64,000 nt of DNA, taken from the NCBI RefSeq assembly GCF_910594005.1, contig NC_057847.1:20434001-20498000 (forward strand), in the 5' to 3' direction. Origin of the DNA: Cervus elaphus (lineage: Eukaryota; Chordata; Mammalia; Artiodactyla; Cervidae). The first letter of the stretch is position 1; the number at the start of each line of letters is the position of its first letter. The position numbers and the translations under genes were made by a program. The notes below the pieces were generated by a model. The model saw nothing but the letters and a program-made list of their open reading frames with translations, had not been told where the DNA came from and made no database searches. Shown piece after piece: positions 58,486-64,000 of this stretch.

Positions 58486-58704
58486 GTGTGTGTGTGCTTA
58501 GTCGTGTCTGACACTTGGTGACCCCCTGGACTGTAGCCCTCCAGGCTTTTCTGTCCGTGGAATTTTCCAGGTAAGAATACTGCAGTGGGGTTGCCATTTC
58601 CTGCTCTAGGAGTATCTTCTTGACCCCGGGGTCAAACTCACATCTCTTGCATCGCCTGTATTGGCAGGCGGATTCCTTACCACTGCACCACCTGGGAAGC
58701 CCCA
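58486..58704 (-). mobile_element. Bov-tA SINE
   Basis: This is a reverse full-length copy. The 12-bp target-site duplication GAGAT(G/A)TCCCTT, with one mismatch, lies at 58,474-58,485 and 58,705-58,716. Confidence 0.93.
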
Positions 58705-58716
58705 GAGATATCCCTT

Positions 58717-59542
58717 AAGATTTATTTTTATTCAGTTAACGAGAAGAACTGCTACTAAAGAACTCTTTTCTATTAAAGACTGAAATAAGGAGACTGATGG
58801 TAGATAGAGTAGGCATTGAGACAAAATTTTCATTTTAAAAACTTAGAAGGAAATTTGAAAGTGTGAAATAATAGTTATATTGTAGTGGAATGTGCTTTTA
58901 ATTTAAGGCCTGGATTTCTCTCGGGGCAGCATTACAGGTATTTAAAGAATCCGTTTGCTCTGTGTAGGTAGAATGCAGTGGAGCCCTACAGGTGTGTAGT
59001 ATGTTTTTTAGAGGTAAGTTGGGAAAGTCCTTATATTCTGGAGATAAAGAAGACCTGTGAGAAATCTCATTAGAGAGGTCAAAACTATTTTGCCTTCTTC
59101 TAAAATGAAACCAGGGATTATCTTATAGGATCTTCCCTAAATGGAGCCTTCCCCCTACTTTTCTCCTATATACAATGGCAGAGAGAATGGGGGGAAATGG
59201 GCAGATTTGATTCTGTCTCCTGTTAACTGAGAAGATAGGATCAGTTAGATTTGATGACTGACTGGGAATGAGGAAATTGTCACTTGCCTAGTTTTACAGG
59301 TAATATTTTAGAGGAAGTGCTGGTTTGAGGAGAGGAGGAAATGAGTTCCAATTTGGACTTCTGTAGTTCAGCGGGCTTTTGGTGCATCCACACGGAGGTT
59401 TCTATAGGCATTCGGAGATAAAGGCTTGGAACACTGTAGAAAAGATTGGATGAAGTAAAATCGTTCTTATGAGTATTAGCCTAGGATGTGGAAGTGGAGA
59501 TGGTCTTCCGGAGAGAATGTGGAGAAAGAAAAGATAAGGACT
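58717..59542. other. Intronic sequence without recognised features
   Basis: I see no repeat or exon that I can support. Confidence 0.4.
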
Positions 59543-59660
59543 ATTCATTTGTTCATTTACCAGGTATTGAGAGACTTCTGGGATTATAATAGTGAACAAA
59601 ACAGACAAAACTGCCTGAGCAAAGATTAAACGCTATGGAATGGTAAACTGTTAGAGGGGT
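59543..59660 (-). mobile_element. L2-type 3' end fragment, reverse
   Basis: 'atttgttcatttaccaggt' and 'agtgaacaaaacagacaaaa' resemble the complement of an L2 3' region. The call is weak beyond 59,620. Confidence 0.5.
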
Positions 59661-59879
59661 GGACAGAGGAAGAGACAGAAGCAAAACCAGATGAACTTGG
59701 TATCTGTGATAGAAGTTGAGAAATGAGAACTTCAAGAAGGTGGTTAGCAGTACCAAATACTGTACAGTGTCATAAAAGAAGGAAGTGGCCCCTGGATTTA
59801 GCAACAAGAAAGTCATTATTTAACCTTGGTAAGTACTGTGGAATCCTAAGAGTGGAAACCAAATTGTGGTAAGAGGGGT

Positions 59880-60352
59880 TAACAAAGGTCCATCTAGTCA
59901 AGGCTATGGTTTTTCCAGTGGTCATTATGGATGTGAGAGTTGGACTGTGAAGAAAAATGAGCGCCGAAAAATTGATGCTTTTGAACTGTGGTGTTGGAGA
60001 AGACTCTTGAGAGTCCCTTGGACTGCAAGGAGATCTAACCAGTCCATCCTAAAGGAGATCAGCCCTGGGTGTTCATTGGAAGGACTGATGCTGAAGCTGA
60101 AACTCCAATACTTTGGCCACCTCATGTGAAGAGTTGACTCATTTGAAAAGACCCTGATACTGGGAAAGATTGAGGGCAGGAGAAGAAGGGGATGACAGAG
60201 GATGAGATGGCCGGATGGCATCACCGACTCGATGGACATGAGTTTGAGTAAATTCCGGGAGTTGGTGATGGACAGGGAGGCCTGGCGTGCTGCGATTCAT
60301 GGAGTCGCAGAGTCGGACGCGACTGAGTGACTGAACTGAACTGAACTGAAGA
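59880..60352 (+). mobile_element. BovB LINE 3' end, little diverged
   Basis: This is the forward BovB terminus of about 470 bp. It starts at 'aacaaaggtccatctagtc' and ends with three copies of a 'gaact' unit. A continuous frame covers the C-terminal protein region (RKIDAFELWCWRRLLRVPWT) to the natural-looking stop after GHLM. Sequence is close to the consensus, so this is one of the younger BovB insertions here. Confidence 0.93.
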
Positions 60353-60820
60353 GTTGGAGGCACTTCATGTGAACTTATCTACCAGAAAAAGCTTGGTTGT
60401 GTAGAGAAAGAGAATGGAATTAGAGAGGGGGCAAGATAAAGGGAATTTGCCCCATAAATGTCATAATTTATATTCAAATGAATCAGTAAATAAGTTCAAC
60501 ATGTAGAATTTTTCTTGAAAACTAACTTATTTGGAAATCAATACTGTAAATCCAGAAGTAGCTGATAGAGATTTTGAAACAAAAATCAACAACTTGCTGC
60601 TCTCATAGAGCCTGCATTCTAGGGAAAAGGCTGGATCTTCCCATGTACCAAAAAAGACTTTTTTAAAAAGTTTAGGTAGCATATTAATATGATGATTATC
60701 ATTTTAATTTCTTTGGTAACTTAACACAGACTAATATGGATTGGCTTCATGATGTGGGAAGTGAATGGGGGTTAACACTCTCTCAATTTATAATGAGTGA
60801 TTTTTGGTATGAATGTTAGT
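60353..60820. other. Intronic AT-rich sequence
   Basis: I see no repeat or exon that I can support. Confidence 0.4.
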
Positions 60821-60951
60821 CTTGGAAAAGGAAATGGCAGTCCACTCCAGTATTTTTGCCCGGAGAATTCCATGGACAGAGGAGCCTGGGGGGCCACATT
60901 CCATGGGGTCACAAAGAGTCAGGCACCACCGAAGCAACTTAACACACACAC
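60821..60951 (+). mobile_element. 5'-truncated Bov-tA SINE
   Basis: This is the 3' half, from 'cttggaaaaggaaatggcag' to 'gcaacttaacacacacaca'. The tRNA-like head is missing. Confidence 0.9.
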
Positions 60952-62862
60952 ATTGGTGTCACTGAGTTCTTAAAAAATGACAAGAACTTTGAGATTTTGT
61001 CTTTTTTTTTTTTTACTCATCTGAGTCTCACTGTCATAAGAAGTCCCCAAGTTGGTGCTGTCTTCCCTACATAGAGTTAAAGACCAGTCAGAAGTGTTTA
61101 TGCTGTTTATTCCTCATCGCTTAAAAACCCAAACAATGTCTAATACTATCTGCACAGCTTCTAACCCTGTTACTTCTACGTGGTAACCTTTAGTCACTCA
61201 AATGGTTATGCATCAAAGCACACACCTGGTGTACTGTAGTGTATCAGAGAGCAAACAGGGAGGACAGATCTGCATTTCTGTGTTTGTATTGGTAATTCTG
61301 ATTTGACATTCAGAATTTGTTCAGATTTTACAGAGGGAATACAGTGCAGATATATTTATTAAGTAATCCCCCTTTTGGGGTCCCAGGGCAACATCATCTA
61401 GTCCAATACATGTAATATTTCTATAGTACATCATGTGAAGAGTCACATAAAGTTTTGAGTTAGTGCATGTCAAGTTTTGCTGCCAAATGAGTTTACCAAA
61501 AATCTGTGTTTTTAAGACATTTCGGATTTCAGAATTGCACATAAGGGATTGTCACTCTTGTGACTTTTCTTGAAAAGTTTTGGCCCTTTTATTTTCTTGA
61601 TTTTGTGAACCTGTGCTGAAATCAAATTACAGTATCAAATTTTTTCTTACGTGGCATATCATGGGGCAAATTTCTTGCTAATATGTATGTTTTCAAAAAA
61701 ATAGCAAGAAAAAATAAGGAAGCAGTTTTCTTAAACAATGTTTCTTTTTCCTCTAGTACAAATAGGGAAAGGCCATGGCAATCTTGTCATTAATGCTTAA
61801 GAACTGTGGCCAATCTGTTATTCCTATCTGTTCCCTGAAAAGGAAAGTCACTATTTGGAAGGGTCATCGGTTTGTGTCCTATTTGGAAATTTTTCAAAGG
61901 ATTCCATCAACACCACCTTTCTATTACATTTTTGTGTTAAGAACAGATTTGAACTAGCTTTTAATTTGAATGCTATTTACTATTACATTTTCTTATTTTG
62001 TTTTTTGTTTTAAACTCTGTTATAATGTTTGGAGTTTGCCGTGCTTACTGTTACTATGTAGAATGCAGAAGAGCAAACTAAAGGAAATCGACTTCTTTAA
62101 CTTTCTTTTAAAAATTTTATGATAGTATATTTCCATAAGTTCCTCTAACATGGGTTGAAGATACCTAAGGGACAGTGGTAAATGTTTTATTTTGAAATAA
62201 TTGAGAGAGTAGTGCATTAATTAGTTGAATATTTTCCTGTTTCTTGAAGTTTTGAGATAATTGCAGAGTATATAATTTTATAGTTTCCAGTTACTAGTCT
62301 AAAGCAGTCTTCTTAAAAATCTTATTAAGTATTTTGTTTTCTGATGCTTGCTGAAACAACATCTTCTTATTATGAAATATTCTTCTTGCTCAGGAGAGTA
62401 GGTGTGGTTTTGCTGAGTGACTGACTTGTGACAAGGAGAGAAAAATTTAATAATTCATCATGAAATGCACACAGTGATGCTAAGAAGAGCAGTGAGAGCT
62501 ATAAACTCTAGATAAATTACTCTCGTTGCAGGAATTTCCAATTAGTCTATGTATCAAGCATGCACATATTGAACTCAGAATTTCCCTGTAGGCATATTCT
62601 GTATAAATCTGGACGATGATAGTACTTTATGCATTTTTTGTTAGAACTGGGATAGCAGTCTACAGTATTATCAATTTCACTCTTGTGTTTTGGGACATAG
62701 AAATGTAACAGATTGTACTTGATTGCCAGAAAAGTATTTGGTGATGACGGTTGAAGGGTAGAAAGGTGAAAGATGACACTGATCAGCAAGAAAACTCAGT
62801 AAACTTAAATGGATGAGATAATTTGAAATTAAAGGCATTAAAAATTGCCATGTGTGTGTGAG
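60952..62862. other. Intronic AT-rich sequence
   Basis: A T run lies at 61,002-61,013. I see no repeat family or exon that I can support, apart from the weak acceptor-like site at 61,756. Confidence 0.4.
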
Positions 62863-62935
62863 TGTAGGATGAGAAGAGAAACCAGGTTTTGTGTATGTGT
62901 TTATGTGTGTAGGATGAGAAGAGAAACCAGGTTTT
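62863..62935. repeat. Tandem duplication with 45-bp period
   Basis: A 28-bp block starting TGTAGGATGAGAAGAG occurs exactly at 62,863-62,890 and 62,908-62,935. TG-rich spacers before each copy extend the similarity. Confidence 0.93.
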
Positions 62936-63249
62936 AGACCCAAGAGGGATCATCAAGAAAAATACTAGATATTGCACAATAGTCAAGTGATTTATTTGCT
63001 CATATTGTACCTGGTCACAGTGAATTCTTGGTATGCAAATTAAATAAAGGAATCCTTAGCATTATTATTCATGTTTAAAAAAAGTAGGGCCTCATTATAT
63101 TAACATCAAAACCTTTACTATCTGGAACTTTTAATGGATCAGTTTAGGAAAATTTTATGCATAGTATATATAGATTATATCTTTTTACATTTTATAATTT
63201 ACCAGTTTGGCATCAGCTTACTAATGTTGGTATTTTCCTTGGGATGCAG
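62936..63249. other. Intronic AT-rich sequence
   Basis: I see no repeat or exon that I can support. Confidence 0.4.
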
Positions 63250-63450
63250 TATCAGATGGTTTGGCATCAGATAAACTTTCTTGAATTTTAGCTCTGTCAC
63301 GTACTAGCAGTGATTTATTTGTACACATCGCTTCAACTGTCTGTACCTCAGTTTTCCCATTGAAAAATAAGGCTTAAAAAAGTCACAAAAGCAGGGTAAC
63401 AATGAAGGTTGAATAAGAATATAGAAATGAAGTGCCTGGTATAGTGTCTT
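63250..63450 (+). mobile_element. MIR SINE
   Basis: 'ttttagctctgtcacgtac', 'tgtctgtacctcagttttcc' and 'gaagtgcctggtatagtg' follow the forward MIR order. Confidence 0.8.
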
Positions 63451-64000
63451 TGTGACTATAACAATTTATTATTTATTTGTTTTTGTTGTTATTATTATCT
63501 GACTAAATGTTTGTGACTCCTGACACAGGAAATGTAATTAGTTCATCTCAGATATCTCAGAAACATCATTGTAATGTGCTGTAGAATTGTTAGTGTAGAT
63601 GGCAAATTAGTGTGTTGTGGAGCTGCTATATACATTGGCATTCTTCCCTTTGGCTGGTTTCGAACAGCATTGGGCAAACTGTGTTCACCGTTGTATCATT
63701 CCTGTCAGCCACGGGTCACTAACCATCACATTATTTTAAAATGACTTACCTCATTGGAAAACATGTTTTACGGTTGAGAAAAATGCTTTTTGAATGCTTA
63801 TAAATTGTTGGTACTAGAGCTTAGACTATCTCCTTTATTATCAATTTGGGCACACTATATATAAAGCCTATATAGGTATATAGTATACACTATATAGGTA
63901 TGTAGGTAAAGGCTGATTTTGAAATACATCTTATTTTAGGTACATGTTAAGGTAAGTTCTCTTGGGTTGAAAATATGTTTATCTGTATGGATTTAAGTAT
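63451..64000. other. Intronic AT-rich sequence
   Basis: A short run of 'tatatagg'-like units lies near 63,855-63,900. I see no other feature. Confidence 0.4.

Larger units (their letters stand above)
54104..64000 (+). other. Inferred first intron of the CpG island gene
   Basis: The region starts with a GT donor and contains no convincing coding exon to the end of the window. It carries BovB, SINE, L2 and MIR copies in both orientations, as introns do. An acceptor-like 'tttctttttcctctag' ends at 61,756, but the frame joined from exon 1 closes after about 12 codons. I treat it as an unproven site. Confidence 0.5.

Noticed and set aside
1..64000. CRISPR array, operon, phage or bacterial mobile element
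   Set aside because: No regularly spaced repeats, Shine-Dalgarno-type spacing or compact gene blocks exist. The repeat content is unmistakably ruminant nuclear DNA.

Overview
This window is nuclear DNA from a ruminant (cattle, sheep, goat or a close relative). It is packed with BovB (RTE) LINE copies and with tRNA-derived Bov-tA/Bov-A2 SINEs, a combination typical of that clade. I cannot separate species from the sequence. There is no bacterial or viral gene organisation. Nearly every long reading frame is a piece of LINE, SINE or endogenous retrovirus, or is spurious. Family names below rest on my memory of the consensus sequences, not on a database search.

Positions 1 to about 53,700 form a gene-poor, repeat-rich stretch. 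It begins with an old MLT1-like LTR and a complex L1 insertion (1144-2461). A nearly complete but inactive BovB (3735-6478) and an ancient L1 (7071-8950) follow. Between 11.2 and 15.4 kb lie two BovB fragments that share one SINE insertion, with two young, oppositely oriented L1 insertions between them. From 18.4 to 21.1 kb a Tigger1-type DNA transposon sits within a split L2, followed by an MLT1 LTR carrying a SINE. BovB 3' ends, MIRs and SINEs are scattered from 24 to 44 kb, together with a 2.5 kb L1 (34,808-37,275). A degraded endogenous retrovirus with both LTRs occupies about 47,544-52,040 and carries three SINEs. A rearranged BovB bounded by an exact 12-bp target-site duplication lies at 52,615-53,289.

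The one convincing host gene signal is a CpG island at about 53,760-54,620. It contains a ZNF143-like element, an inverted CCAAT box and an ETS/CRE cluster. These lead to a plus-strand first exon with ATG at 54,081 and a splice donor at 54,104, encoding MAAQWSS. I do not recognise the gene. The rest of the window (54,104-64,000) looks like its first intron, at least 9.9 kb long, with BovB, SINE, L2 and MIR copies.

The best leads are the records of unusual retrotransposition. They are an L1 with a 5' inversion and an apparent 3' transduction, a BovB with an inverted internal segment inside one target-site duplication, and a BovB-plus-SINE unit present twice. The promoter is the functional centre of the window.
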